Assembly (NCBI GenBank): GCA_045654805.1
Contig: JAZOOD010000030.1
Span: 1 to 44,669, forward strand
Source: CAZNKU01 sp045654805
Lineage (GTDB): Bacteria; Bacillota; Clostridia; Monoglobales; Firm-18
Length of the DNA stretch: 44,669 nt
Direction: 5' to 3'
Shown in pieces: positions 32,869 through 42,582 of the stretch. Every line of letters begins with the position of its first letter. Within the stretch, counting starts at the first letter, position 1. Made by a program: the position numbers and the translations under genes. The notes beneath the pieces were generated by a model. The model did not search any database and was not told where the DNA came from. It saw nothing but the letters and a program-made list of their open reading frames with translations.

Positions 32869-34503
32869 ATGCCTATTACTGAAATACTTAAGAAAAATGC
32901 GGATTTTTATCCAAATGACGTGAGTCTTGTAGAAATTAACCCAAAGCTTGAGGAACAAGCCAAGCTTACCTGGAGGGAATATTCTCTTATTGAAGCAAGT
33001 CCCAACGAGGCTTACAGAACAGAAATTACCTGGAGTGAATTTAATAAAAAGGCCAACAGATTTGCTAACCTGCTTTTGACAAAAAATATCAAAAAGGGTG
33101 ATAAGGTAGCGATTTTACTTATGAACTGTCTTGAATGGCTGCCAATATACTTTGGTATTTTAAAGACAGGTGCATTGGCTGTGCCCTTGAATTACAGATA
33201 TACATCTGACGAAATTAAATATTGCTTAAAGCTTGCGGATGCAGATGCCATAGTTTTCGGCCCTGAATTTACAGGCCGTGTGGAGGAAGTGTTTGGCAGA
33301 GTGCCAAAGGTTAAGGATTGGCTTTATGTTGGTGCAGATTGCCCTACATTTGCACAAAGCTATGACAAGCTTGTGACATATTGTTCGGAAACAGACCCTG
33401 CAATTACTCTTACAGATGATGACGAGGCTGCAATTTACTTTTCATCAGGTACAACAGGCTTTCCAAAAGCTATTATCCACGCTCACAGAAGCTTGATGCA
33501 TTCTTGTATGACAGAACAAAACCATCACGGACAGACAAAGGACGACGTTTTCCTATGTATTCCGCCTCTTTATCACACAGGTGCGAAGATGCACTGGTTC
33601 GGGAGCTTTTTGGTTGGTGCAAAGTCCGTTTTGTTAAAGGGTATAAAGCCGGAATGGATTATGGATGTTGTATCAAAGGAAAAATGTACAATAGTTTGGC
33701 TTTTGGTGCCGTGGGCTCAGGATATTTTAGATGCTATTGACAGAGGGGACATCAATCTTGACCATTACAAGATTGACCAGTGGAGGTTAATGCACATAGG
33801 TGCACAGCCTGTTCCCCCAAGCCTGATTAAACGGTGGAAAGAGGTATTCCCTAACCATCAGTATGATACAAACTACGGTCTTTCAGAATCTATTGGCCCA
33901 GGTTGCGTACACCTTGGTGTTGAAAACATACATAAGGTTGGTGCTATCGGTAAGGCGGGCTACGGTTGGGAAGTTAAGATTGTAGACGAAAATAAAAATG
34001 AAGTTAAAAAGGGCGAAGTGGGCGAGCTTGCGGTTAAAGGCCCCGGCGTAATGCTTTGTTACTATAAGGACGAAAAGGCTACGGAAGAAGTTTTAAAAGA
34101 TGGTTGGTTATATACAGGCGACGTTGCACAGGAAGACGAGGACGGATTTATTTACCTTGTTGACCGTAAAAAGGACGTTATTATTTCCGGTGGAGAAAAC
34201 TTGTACCCAGTACAGATTGAGGACTTTTTAAGAAAGCACGATGCCATAAAGGATGTTGCGGTTATCGGCTTGCCGGATGCACGTCTTGGTGAAATTGCTG
34301 CTGCAATTATTGAAATTAAGGAAGGCTATAAGCTTACGGAAGATGATATTAACGAATTTTGTATTGACTTGCCAAGATACAAAAGACCTCACAAGGTTAT
34401 ATTTGCAGATGTCCCCCGTAACCCAACGGGTAAGATTGAGAAGCCGAAATTAAGAGAAATTTATTGCGGCGAAAGTTTGGTTGCTAAACAGATTAGCAAT
34501 TAA
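32869..34503 (+). CDS. AMP-forming acyl-CoA synthetase
   Basis: 544 residues of the ANL superfamily: P-loop-like IYFSSGTTGFPKAIIH (about 189-204), YTGDVAQEDEDGFIYLVDRKKD and the hinge/GGENLYP region, then catalytic Lys in NPTGKIEKPK. It activates a carboxylic acid with ATP and CoA (or runs in reverse to make ATP). Its operon partners produce aryl-acetyl-CoA, so an aromatic or medium-chain acid is a likely substrate; the exact one is not visible. AAAGGA upstream of the ATG. Confidence 0.85.
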   Translation: MPITEILKKNADFYPNDVSLVEINPKLEEQAKLTWREYSLIEASPNEAYRTEITWSEFNKKANRFANLLLTKNIKKGDKVAILLMNCLEWLPIYFGILKTGALAVPLNYRYTSDEIKYCLKLADADAIVFGPEFTGRVEEVFGRVPKVKDWLYVGADCPTFAQSYDKLVTYCSETDPAITLTDDDEAAIYFSSGTTGFPKAIIHAHRSLMHSCMTEQNHHGQTKDDVFLCIPPLYHTGAKMHWFGSFLVGAKSVLLKGIKPEWIMDVVSKEKCTIVWLLVPWAQDILDAIDRGDINLDHYKIDQWRLMHIGAQPVPPSLIKRWKEVFPNHQYDTNYGLSESIGPGCVHLGVENIHKVGAIGKAGYGWEVKIVDENKNEVKKGEVGELAVKGPGVMLCYYKDEKATEEVLKDGWLYTGDVAQEDEDGFIYLVDRKKDVIISGGENLYPVQIEDFLRKHDAIKDVAVIGLPDARLGEIAAAIIEIKEGYKLTEDDINEFCIDLPRYKRPHKVIFADVPRNPTGKIEKPKLREIYCGESLVAKQISN

Positions 34504-34527
34504 TAATTATTGAAAGGATATAGTGTT

Positions 34528-36264
34528 ATGAAAGAATTGATGCTTGGTAATGCTGCTGTTGCCAGAGGTGCTTATGAAGCAGGCGTACGTGTTGTGGCTT
34601 CATATCCCGGTACACCCAGCACAGAAATTACTGAAAATATTGTAAAGTATGATGATATATACGCAGAATGGGCACCTAATGAAAAGGTTGCCGCTGAAGT
34701 TGCTATTGGTGCTTCCGTTGCAGGTGCAAGAAGTATGACTTGTATGAAGCACGTTGGTTTAAACGTTATGGCAGACCCTGTTTTTACTATCAGCTATATT
34801 GGTGTAAACGGCGGTTTGGTACTTTGTGTTGCTGACGACCCCGGTATGCATTCCTCACAGAATGAGCAGGATTCACGCCACTATGCAAAGGCGTCTAAGA
34901 TTATGATGCTTGAGCCTGCAGATTCCGGCGAATGTAAGGAATACACAAAAATGGCTTTTGATTTAAGTGAAAAGTTTGACACCCCTGTATTTATAAGACT
35001 TTCCACAAGAGTTTCACATTCACAGAGTATGGTTGAACTATGCGACAAAGAAAATGTTGAATTAAAACCATACGAAAAGAATATACCTAAAAATGTAATG
35101 ATGCCCGGCAACGCTATTAAAAGACACGTTGTTGTAGAGGACAGAATGAGAGCTTTGGAACAGTTTAGTGAAACTACTGAACTTAACAAGGTGGAAATGA
35201 ACGGTTCTAAAATTGGTGTTATTACTGCAGGCATTTCGTATATGTATGCTCACGAAGCTTTGGGAGACAATGTAAACTATCTAAAACTTGGTATGGTTTA
35301 CCCAATGCCTGAAAAGTTAATCAAGGATTTTTGCAGTAAGTGTGACAAGGTATATGTTGTTGAAGAACTTGACCCATTTATTGAAGAACATTGTAAGACA
35401 ATCGGTGTAAATGTAGAGGGCAAAAGCCTGTTTACACTACTTGGTGAATACACACCTTCAATGATTAAAAATGTTATTTTGGGTGGGGAAGCAGTAGAGT
35501 TTGATACTATTGACGAAACTATTCCTGTACGCCCACCGATTATGTGTGCAGGGTGCCCTCACAGAGGTACATTCTATGTACTTAAAAAGCTTGGCTTGGT
35601 TGTAAGCGGTGACATTGGTTGTTACACACTTGGTGCTGTTGCACCATTGCAAAGTGTTGATACTACAATTTGTATGGGTGCGTCTGTAAGTGCGGCACTT
35701 GGTATGGCAAAGGCAAGAGGTCAGGAATTTAACAAAAAGCTTGTTTCGGTAATCGGCGATTCTACATTTATGCATTCCGGTATTACGGGGCTTATTGATA
35801 TTGTTTACAACAAGGGCAACAATACAGTTATCATTCTTGACAACTCTATTACAGGTATGACAGGTCATCAGGATAACCCTACAACAGGTTACACAATCCG
35901 CGGGGAGGAAACAAAACAGGTTAACCTTGTGGCACTATGCAAGGCTGTCGGTGTTGAACACGTAGTTGTTGCAGACCCATTTGACCTTAAAAACTTTGAA
36001 AAGGTTGTAAAGGAAGAAGTTGAAAGGGAAGCGCCTTCCGTTATTATTGCACAGCGTCCTTGTGCATTGCTTAAAAAGGTTAAGTACACAGGCCGTTGCA
36101 CAGTTACAGATAAGTGTAAAAAATGCAAAATGTGCCTAAAGCTTGGATGCCCTGCAATTTCCTGGAAAGACGGAGCAGTAAGAATTGACCCTAACCAGTG
36201 TAATGGTTGCGGACTTTGTGTAAATCTATGCCCATTCGGTGCTATTGAAAAGGAGGAAGTGTGA
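34528..36264 (+). CDS. iorA: Indolepyruvate:ferredoxin oxidoreductase, alpha subunit
   Basis: 578 residues. A pyrimidine-binding domain begins GNAAVARGAYEAGVRVV with YPGTPSTEI; a TPP-binding domain has IGDSTFMHSGITGLIDIVY (about 412-430) and NSITGMTGHQDNP; the C-terminus has two [4Fe-4S] ferredoxin motifs (CKKCKMCLKLGCP and CNGCGLCVNLCPFGA). It oxidises aryl pyruvates (from Trp, Phe, Tyr) to aryl-acetyl-CoA and reduces ferredoxin. GAAAGGA precedes the ATG at 34528; a TTG at 34510 overlaps that site and is rejected. Confidence 0.95.
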   Translation: MKELMLGNAAVARGAYEAGVRVVASYPGTPSTEITENIVKYDDIYAEWAPNEKVAAEVAIGASVAGARSMTCMKHVGLNVMADPVFTISYIGVNGGLVLCVADDPGMHSSQNEQDSRHYAKASKIMMLEPADSGECKEYTKMAFDLSEKFDTPVFIRLSTRVSHSQSMVELCDKENVELKPYEKNIPKNVMMPGNAIKRHVVVEDRMRALEQFSETTELNKVEMNGSKIGVITAGISYMYAHEALGDNVNYLKLGMVYPMPEKLIKDFCSKCDKVYVVEELDPFIEEHCKTIGVNVEGKSLFTLLGEYTPSMIKNVILGGEAVEFDTIDETIPVRPPIMCAGCPHRGTFYVLKKLGLVVSGDIGCYTLGAVAPLQSVDTTICMGASVSAALGMAKARGQEFNKKLVSVIGDSTFMHSGITGLIDIVYNKGNNTVIILDNSITGMTGHQDNPTTGYTIRGEETKQVNLVALCKAVGVEHVVVADPFDLKNFEKVVKEEVEREAPSVIIAQRPCALLKKVKYTGRCTVTDKCKKCKMCLKLGCPAISWKDGAVRIDPNQCNGCGLCVNLCPFGAIEKEEV

Positions 36265-36265
36265 T

Positions 36266-36832
36266 ATGACTAAAAATATAATGATAGTTGGTGTTGGAGG
36301 TCAGGGCACTTTGCTTGCAAGCCGAATTTTGGGTAACACAGTTATTAACGAAGGTTATGACGTAAAAGTGTCCGAGGTACACGGAATGAGTCAGCGCGGA
36401 GGTAGTGTTGTAACCTATGTGAAGTATGGGGAAAAGGTGTATTCTCCAATAATCGACCGCGGTGAGGCGGATATTATTCTTGCATTTGAGATGCTTGAAG
36501 CTTATCGTGCTTTGCCTTATCTTAAAAAAGGCGGTAAGATGATTGTAAATGCACAGTCTATTGACCCTATGCCTGTTATTATCGGGGCTATGGAATATCC
36601 TGAAAATATTAAGGGAAAATTGGAAGATAAAATTGATTTACTTACAGTCGATGCACTAAATTGCGCAAAGGAAGCGGGGAATCCAAAGGCTGTAAACGTA
36701 GTTTTAATCGGTGTTATGGCAAAATTAACCGACATTCCGTATGAAAACTGGATTGAAACAATTAAAACAACTGTTCCACCAAAATTCCTTGACGTTAACC
36801 TTAAGGCATTTGAACTTGGATACAATCTATAA
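36266..36832 (+). CDS. iorB: Indolepyruvate:ferredoxin oxidoreductase, beta subunit
   Basis: 189 residues of the POR gamma-type domain: IMIVGVGGQGTLLASRILG and VSEVHGMSQRGGSVVTYV are the family hallmarks. It completes the IorAB heterodimer. AAGGAGGAA within the end of iorA precedes the ATG; one base separates the genes. Longer in-frame start at 36239 lies inside iorA. Confidence 0.95.
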   Translation: MTKNIMIVGVGGQGTLLASRILGNTVINEGYDVKVSEVHGMSQRGGSVVTYVKYGEKVYSPIIDRGEADIILAFEMLEAYRALPYLKKGGKMIVNAQSIDPMPVIIGAMEYPENIKGKLEDKIDLLTVDALNCAKEAGNPKAVNVVLIGVMAKLTDIPYENWIETIKTTVPPKFLDVNLKAFELGYNL

Positions 36833-36863
36833 ATAAATTTTATAAAGTGGGAAGTGTAAAAAA

Positions 36864-38171
36864 ATGGAAATTTATCAACCGGAAATTGAATGTATGGACA
36901 GAGAATCTCTTAAAAAGCTCCAGTCCGAACGCCTTGTATGGCAGGTAAACAGAATGTATGAAAGGGTAGAACTTTTTAAAAAGCGTATGGACGAGGCGGG
37001 ATTAAAGCCTTCCGACATAAAAGGTGTTGAAGACTTACATAAGTTACCTTTTTCATACAAACAGGATTTAAGAGATTATTATCCCTATGGTTTGTTTGCA
37101 GAGCCTATGAAAAATATTGTACGTGTACACGCTTCATCAGGTACAACAGGCAAGCAGATTGTTGTAGGTTATACAAGAAAGGACCTTGATGCATGGGCAG
37201 ATTGTGTTGCACGTATGATGGTTGCAATTGGGCAGACAGATGAATCCTTTGTACAGGTATCCTACGGTTATGGATTGTTTACAGGAGGACTTGGGGCACA
37301 TGATGGTGCTACAAGGGTAGGTGCTACTGTAATCCCTACATCTGCAGGTAACACTCAAAGACAAATTCAGACAATGATAGATTTCGGCTCCACAGCTTTA
37401 TGCTGTACACCTTCATACGCAATGTACCTTGGTGAAACAATCGAGGAAATGGGAGTTAAGGACCAGCTTAAGCTACAGGTCGGCATATTCGGTGCAGAGC
37501 CTTGGACAGAGGATATGAGAAAGGGTATAGAAGATAAGCTTAACATTAAGGCTTATGATATATACGGACTTTCTGAAATTATGGGACCGGGTGTATCCTT
37601 TGAATGTGAATATCAGTGCGGTATGCACGTTAATGAGGATATGTTTATTCCCGAAATTATTGACCCTGATACAGGTGAGGTTTTGCCGGAGGGTGCAGCA
37701 GGTGAACTGGTATTTACCACTATCACAAAGGAGGGCTTCCCTCTAATCAGATACAGAACAAGGGATATTTGTTCGTTGGAATACGGCAAATGTAAATGCG
37801 GAAGAACATTTATAAGAATGAACAAGCCAACAGGTCGCAGTGATGATATGATGATTATACGCGGTGTAAATGTATTCCCGTCACAGATTGAGGAAGTATT
37901 GCTTAAGGTAAGCGGGGATGATTTGACACCTAACTATCAGATTATTATTGACCGTGTTAACAATACTGACACATTTGACATTAATGTTGAAATGAGTGAA
38001 AAGCTATTCTCCGATGATGTTAAATCCATTGCAAAGCTTGAAAGAGAAATAGTTGAAAAGTTAAGAAGCACATTGGGTATAGGCGTAAGCGTACATCTTG
38101 TTAACCCTAAATCTATTGAACGCAGCGAGGGTAAGGCAAAGAGAGTTATTGATAAGAGAAAATTACATTAA
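36864..38171 (+). CDS. paaK: Phenylacetate-CoA ligase
   Basis: 435 residues, normal for PaaK. VHASSGTTGKQIVVGYT (about 88-104) is the ATP loop; GLSEIMGPGVSFEC, YRTRDI, SDDMMIIRGVNVFPSQIE and the C-terminal catalytic Lys region (EGKAKRVIDKRK) are present. It interconverts aryl acetates and their CoA thioesters; after IorAB the favoured direction could be release of aryl acetate with ATP formation. 31 bases after iorB. Confidence 0.93.
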   Translation: MEIYQPEIECMDRESLKKLQSERLVWQVNRMYERVELFKKRMDEAGLKPSDIKGVEDLHKLPFSYKQDLRDYYPYGLFAEPMKNIVRVHASSGTTGKQIVVGYTRKDLDAWADCVARMMVAIGQTDESFVQVSYGYGLFTGGLGAHDGATRVGATVIPTSAGNTQRQIQTMIDFGSTALCCTPSYAMYLGETIEEMGVKDQLKLQVGIFGAEPWTEDMRKGIEDKLNIKAYDIYGLSEIMGPGVSFECEYQCGMHVNEDMFIPEIIDPDTGEVLPEGAAGELVFTTITKEGFPLIRYRTRDICSLEYGKCKCGRTFIRMNKPTGRSDDMMIIRGVNVFPSQIEEVLLKVSGDDLTPNYQIIIDRVNNTDTFDINVEMSEKLFSDDVKSIAKLEREIVEKLRSTLGIGVSVHLVNPKSIERSEGKAKRVIDKRKLH

Positions 38172-38188
38172 TGAAAGGATTGACATAT

Positions 38189-38614
38189 ATGTTTATTAAG
38201 CAGATTTCAATTTTTGTAGAAAATAAATTTGGCAGAATTGCTAAAATCGTTGACCTTCTTAGTGAAAAAAACATTAATATAAGTGCTTTGTCTATTGCCG
38301 ACACTACTGATTTCGGTATTTTAAGACTAATTGTTGATAAACCAGACGAGGCTGTTGCAGCCTTGAAGGAAAGCGGTGTTGCCGCAAAGTGTACAGACGT
38401 TATTGCAGTAGCAATTGACGACCAACCAGGCGGTCTTTCAAGGGTTTTGGACACATTGACAAAGGCTGAGATTACTATTGAGTATATGTATGCTTTTGTG
38501 GGCAAAAAGGAAGATAAGGCGTTGATGGTAGTAAGAACAGATGATATGGCAAAATCGGTGGAAGCCTTTAAGTCAGGTAATATTGAATTGGTTACCTCCG
38601 CAGATGTGTATTAA
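38189..38614 (+). CDS. Tandem ACT-domain amino-acid-binding protein
   Basis: 141 residues: two ACT domains (ISIFVENKFGRIAKIVDLLSEK and IDDQPGGLSRVLDTLTKAEI begin each). ACT proteins bind amino acids, so it may sense Phe/Tyr/Trp and adjust this pathway. GAAAGGA precedes ATG 38189; an ATG at 38171 overlaps the paaK stop but lacks a site. Such proteins regularly follow paaK and iorAB in anaerobes. Confidence 0.88.
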   Translation: MFIKQISIFVENKFGRIAKIVDLLSEKNINISALSIADTTDFGILRLIVDKPDEAVAALKESGVAAKCTDVIAVAIDDQPGGLSRVLDTLTKAEITIEYMYAFVGKKEDKALMVVRTDDMAKSVEAFKSGNIELVTSADVY

Positions 38615-38615
38615 T

Positions 38616-39410
38616 ATGATAGACAGACGAAAAGCCAAGGAAGTTTTTGCTGAATATGTCAGCAATTACGATATGAGTATAGGACAAAATCAGCTTAAGG
38701 TAAAGCATACCTACAAGGTGGCTGATATTTCCGAACAAATAGCAATTGATTTAAAGCTAAGCACCATAGATGTGGATTTAGCTTGGCTTATAGGACTTTT
38801 GCACGATATTGCAAGGTTTGAACAAAACAAACGTTACGGTACTTTTAACGACCTTGTATCTGTAGACCATGCGGAACTTGGTGCAGATATATTGTTTAAA
38901 GAGGGGAAGATACGGGATTTTACAAATACGGAAATTTATGATGATATTATAGAAAATGCAATAAGATTTCATAATAAATACCGTGTTGACAATTCCCTTG
39001 ACGACCGTACAAGGACGTTTTGTAACATAATTCGCGACGCTGACAAGCTTGACATTTTCAGGGTAAATTTAGAAAGCTCAAAAGAAGATGTTTACGAGGT
39101 AAGTGAGGAGGAATTCAAAAATTCCGAATTTTCAAGAGATATTTTCGAAAGCTTTTTTGACGAAAAGGTTGTGTTAAAACAGCTAAAGAAAAATGCCGTG
39201 GACGGGCTTGCTTGTCATCTGTCACTGATTTATGAGCTTGTGTACCCTGTCAGCGTAAAAATAGCACTTTCACAGGGGTATGTGGATAAGATGATGAATT
39301 TTAAGTCCGAAAATCAAACTGCAAATGAGCAGTTGAAATTGATGTCCAAAAAGTTGAGAGATTATATTAATCAAAGACTTGAAAAACAGAATATACTTGA
39401 ATTAAAATAA
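38616..39410 (+). CDS. HD-domain phosphohydrolase
   Basis: 264 residues with the HD metal ligands in order: His31 (KVKHTYKVAD), His63-Asp64 (LIGLLHDIARFEQ), His85 (SVDHAELGADIL) and Asp143 (IIRDADKLDIFRV). Likely acts on a nucleotide or phosphomonoester. It starts one base after the ACT gene with GTGTATTA before the ATG and a weak ribosome binding site, so is probably translated by coupling. Last gene before a bidirectional terminator; its link to aryl-acid metabolism is unknown. Confidence 0.85.
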   Translation: MIDRRKAKEVFAEYVSNYDMSIGQNQLKVKHTYKVADISEQIAIDLKLSTIDVDLAWLIGLLHDIARFEQNKRYGTFNDLVSVDHAELGADILFKEGKIRDFTNTEIYDDIIENAIRFHNKYRVDNSLDDRTRTFCNIIRDADKLDIFRVNLESSKEDVYEVSEEEFKNSEFSRDIFESFFDEKVVLKQLKKNAVDGLACHLSLIYELVYPVSVKIALSQGYVDKMMNFKSENQTANEQLKLMSKKLRDYINQRLEKQNILELK

Positions 39411-39445
39411 AAATGCTGTGGATTCCTCCACAGCATTTTTTTATT
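39411..39445. terminator. Bidirectional terminator
   Basis: AAATGCTGTGGA, four-base loop, TCCACAGCATTT, then a long T-run; the A-run on the other side suits the convergent minus-strand gene as well. Confidence 0.9.
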
Positions 39446-39998
39446 TTTTTCTGTATTGTTCCTTTATCTTTTCAATTTCGGCAAAGTGTTTTTCTTTCTT
39501 AGCTTCGTATTTTTTGTTACGGCGTGTAACAATTTTGTCTGCAAAGGAAAAATCTTTAATACCCATATAGTAGGAAAATGCACACACGCCAACGGTTAAT
39601 AATGTTACAATTGGAGTGATAATCAAAAACATTGATTCTGTGTAAAACCCTGTAAACGGATAAAACCAAATCATACCAAGCATATTTACGTAAAATAACG
39701 CAGTTTCCGCTCCTGTCCACTTACATATTGCAACACCCAGCTCTATAGCTATTGCAATTAGTATAAATAAACTTATAGATACAAGCAAGGTTAAAAAGGA
39801 GTTTTCGTTTTTAAGCTTATCGTATTTGCCGAATTTCCATACTTCATTATATATAAGCATAAATGTTACCAACGCAGTCAGACAGGAAAATAACTTGTGT
39901 GAAAAGTCAAAAAGCCATCCGAAAGCCATTGTCAAAAACATACTTACCACAATACCCAGGATGTATGTCAGTAATAATTTGAAATTCTTTTTAATCAT
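39441..39998 (-). CDS. Integral membrane protein of unknown function
   Basis: 185 residues: four or five hydrophobic helices (about 10-30, 36-52, 66-90, 97-120 and 122-146) and a very basic C-terminal tail with RRNKKYEAKKEKHFAEIEK, likely cytoplasmic and helical. No enzyme motif. It is 12 bases after the glycyl-tRNA synthetase gene on the same strand, so probably shares its transcript. I do not recognise the family. Confidence 0.7.
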   Translation of the reverse strand: MIKKNFKLLLTYILGIVVSMFLTMAFGWLFDFSHKLFSCLTALVTFMLIYNEVWKFGKYDKLKNENSFLTLLVSISLFILIAIAIELGVAICKWTGAETALFYVNMLGMIWFYPFTGFYTESMFLIITPIVTLLTVGVCAFSYYMGIKDFSFADKIVTRRNKKYEAKKEKHFAEIEKIKEQYRKK

Positions 39999-40010
39999 AA
40001 TATCAAAACC

Positions 40011-41390
40011 TTAAAATTCAATGTATTTTTCTACATATGCTTCAAGTTCATCAATTGGAATTCTTATCTGTTCCATTGTGTCTCTGTCGCGAACTGTTAC
40101 GGAATTATCGTTTTCTGTATCAAAGTCCACAGTTACGCACAGAGGAGTACCGATTTCATCCTGTCTTCTGTATCTTTTACCAATTGAGCCTGATTCATCG
40201 TATTCACACATAAACTTCTTTGAAAGCTTTTGATAAATTTCTGTTGCCTGTTCTGATAATTTCTTAGAAAGAGGCAATACTGCAACCTTAATAGGTGCAA
40301 GTGCAGGGTGGAAGTGCATTACAACACGGGTATCATTTTCACCAACTGTTTCTTCATCATAAGCTTCAACAAGGAAAGCCAATGTTACACGGTCTGCACC
40401 CAATGATGGTTCAATAACGTAAGGGATGTATCTCTTATTTGTATCAACAGGGTCAATATATTCCATTGTTTCGCCTGATGTTTTAGCGTGCTGACCAAGG
40501 TCATAATCTGTTCTGTCAGCAATACCCCAAAGTTCACCCCAACCGAATGGAAACATAAATTCAAAGTCTGTTGTTGCCTTTGAATAGAAAGCCAATTCTT
40601 CAGGTGAATGGTCACGAAGTCTTAGATTTTCTTCCTTAATATTAAGGTCAAGTAACCAGTTTTTACAAAATTCCTTCCAATAATTAAACCATTCAAGGTC
40701 TGTGCCCGGTTCGCAGAAGAACTCAAGTTCCATCTGTTCAAATTCTCTTGTACGGAAAGTAAAGTTACCTGGTGTAATCTCGTTACGGAATGACTTACCA
40801 ACCTGTGCAACACCAAAAGGAACTTTCTTACGGCTTGTACGCTGGATGTTTTTAAAGTTTACGAAAATACCTTGAGCAGTTTCGGGTCTTAAGTAAATTT
40901 CACTTGAGCTGTCCTCAGTAACACCCTGGAATGTTTTAAACATAAGGTTGAATTTTCTAATATCTGTAAAGTTTAGCTTTCCGCAGTCGGGACATACAAT
41001 GTTGTTTGTCTTAATATAATCAAGCATCTGTTCATTTGTCCAACCGTCTGCTACTGTACCGTCAAAGTCCTCAATCAATTTATCTGCACGGTGACGTGTT
41101 TTACATTCCTTACAGTCAATAAGAGGGTCTGAAAATCCTCCTACGTGACCTGATGCAACCCAAGCCATAGGGTTCATAAGTATTGCAGAATCAAGACCAA
41201 CGTTATACTGTGATTCCTGAACAAACTTTTTCCACCATGCTCTTTTAACATTGTTTTTAAGTTCTACACCTAATGGACCGTAATCCCATGTGTTAGCCAA
41301 GCCGCCATATATTTCGGAGCCCGGATAAACAAAGCCTCTGCCTTTACATAGGGAAACGATTTTTTCCATAGTTTTTTCCTGATTTAACAT
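40011..41390 (-). CDS. glyS: Glycyl-tRNA synthetase (single-chain class II)
   Basis: 459 residues, the alpha2-type enzyme (not the alpha/beta GlyQS form). KIVSLCKGRGFVYPGSEIYGGLANTWDYGPLG is the family N-terminus (split: GFVYPGSEIYGGLANTWDYG). Class II motif 2 FRNEITPGNFTFRTREFEQ and motif 3 EPSLGADRVTLAFL are complete. ATG 41390 has GGAGAG seven bases upstream and gives the usual length; an in-frame ATG at 41444 would add 18 atypical residues. No T-box is visible in the short leader. Confidence 0.94.
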   Translation of the reverse strand: MLNQEKTMEKIVSLCKGRGFVYPGSEIYGGLANTWDYGPLGVELKNNVKRAWWKKFVQESQYNVGLDSAILMNPMAWVASGHVGGFSDPLIDCKECKTRHRADKLIEDFDGTVADGWTNEQMLDYIKTNNIVCPDCGKLNFTDIRKFNLMFKTFQGVTEDSSSEIYLRPETAQGIFVNFKNIQRTSRKKVPFGVAQVGKSFRNEITPGNFTFRTREFEQMELEFFCEPGTDLEWFNYWKEFCKNWLLDLNIKEENLRLRDHSPEELAFYSKATTDFEFMFPFGWGELWGIADRTDYDLGQHAKTSGETMEYIDPVDTNKRYIPYVIEPSLGADRVTLAFLVEAYDEETVGENDTRVVMHFHPALAPIKVAVLPLSKKLSEQATEIYQKLSKKFMCEYDESGSIGKRYRRQDEIGTPLCVTVDFDTENDNSVTVRDRDTMEQIRIPIDELEAYVEKYIEF

Positions 41391-41469
41391 AATTCTCTCC
41401 AATCCGCCGCTGGCTGCGGCAAAAAATTTGAGGTTTTCTTTCATAAAAAAGATTTACCTAGTATATTAT

Positions 41470-41499
41470 ATAATACCTTATAATTACCATTTTTGTCAA
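41470..41499 (-). promoter_or_regulatory. Promoter of glyS
   Basis: On the minus strand TTGACA (41499-41494), 18 bases, TATTAT (41475-41470). The leader before the ATG is about 70 bases and contains a GC-rich GCCGC/GCGGC hairpin just upstream of the ribosome binding site (41400-41416). Confidence 0.6.
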
Positions 41500-41516
41500 T
41501 AGAAAGGAGAGGTAAG

Positions 41517-42494
41517 ATGAAAAATGCTATAAGTGCCTCTATGGTTTTAATCGGCACCTTCATTGGAGCAGGCTTTGCATCCGGTCAGGAGATTATACAA
41601 TATTTTGGAATTTTTGGAAATTACGGCATTGCAGGTATATTTATAAGTTGTATTTTACTTTCTGTTTTTACATATTGCACTATTGATAATGTATGTTTTT
41701 TGGGCGAGAAGGAATATATTAACAGACTTTGCAGATACAAATGGGTCAGCTTTTTAATTAAAGGATATATGATTCTCATTTTTGGTACAATGATAACTGC
41801 TTTTGGGGAAAGTTTAAATCAACTCTTTGGCTTACCAAAAATATTCGGTGTTTTTTTCATTAATCTGGCTACAATAATAATACTGTGTTTTGGAAGCACC
41901 GCTGTACTAAAATTTAATTCCATAGTAACTCCCCTTATTATACTGGGTATTCTTCTTTCTTTATTTTCAAATAATACCGTTAGTGTCTTTAATAATTTTT
42001 GCACATCAGCAATTGTGTATACATCATACAACGTCATTACCTTACCCTTTGTAATAATAGGGATGAAAGATATTGTTGATAAAAAAAGGAACTCCATTGC
42101 TTGTTCCGCTATATTCGGGTCTGTTATTTTTATACTTGCACTATGCTTATTTTTGCTTCTTGGGGAAGTAGACGGGGAAATAATACAGATTCCGCTGTTG
42201 TCAGTGGTATCAGATAATTATATATATGTTATGGTGATTATTCTTGCATTGTCTATGCTTACAACTGCAGTATCCAATGGTTACGGGCTTATGAATATGG
42301 TTACGTTACCTCGCAAATTTATAATAGCTTTCCTTTTTGTCTTTGCTCTTGTATTTTCTTCGTTTAGATTCAACTTTATTGTAAAATATTTATATATGAT
42401 TTTCGGTTATATGGGTATTTATATTTTAGCAAATAATTTTTGGGTTTTTGTAAAAAATAGAGAAAAACCTCGAAAAATAGAGATAAATAATTAA
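41517..42494 (+). CDS. YkvI-family membrane permease
   Basis: 325 residues and ten or eleven membrane helices. The beginning SMVLIGTFIGAGFASGQEII (about 7-26) is the characteristic first helix of YkvI proteins, distant relatives of LeuT-fold amino-acid permeases. Substrate unknown. AAAGGAGAGG precedes ATG 41517. It diverges from glyS. The promoter is probably within the short A/T-rich gap shared with glyS. Confidence 0.82.
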   Translation: MKNAISASMVLIGTFIGAGFASGQEIIQYFGIFGNYGIAGIFISCILLSVFTYCTIDNVCFLGEKEYINRLCRYKWVSFLIKGYMILIFGTMITAFGESLNQLFGLPKIFGVFFINLATIIILCFGSTAVLKFNSIVTPLIILGILLSLFSNNTVSVFNNFCTSAIVYTSYNVITLPFVIIGMKDIVDKKRNSIACSAIFGSVIFILALCLFLLLGEVDGEIIQIPLLSVVSDNYIYVMVIILALSMLTTAVSNGYGLMNMVTLPRKFIIAFLFVFALVFSSFRFNFIVKYLYMIFGYMGIYILANNFWVFVKNREKPRKIEINN

Positions 42495-42532
42495 AATCAA
42501 ATATAAATAGTCATAAACACCAATAAAAGAGT

Positions 42533-42561
42533 TTGATTAGTTTGTTTGTTTTATGTATAAT
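42533..42561 (+). promoter_or_regulatory. Promoter of the tRNA cluster
   Basis: TTGATT (42533-42538), 17 bases, TATAAT (42556-42561), 21 bases before tRNA-Pro. Confidence 0.6.
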
Positions 42562-42582
42562 GTAATCCGTTGCCGACAAATT

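Noticed and set aside
41391..41510. T-box riboswitch before glyS
   Set aside because: The leader is only about 70 bases and lacks a T-box sequence or specifier stem.
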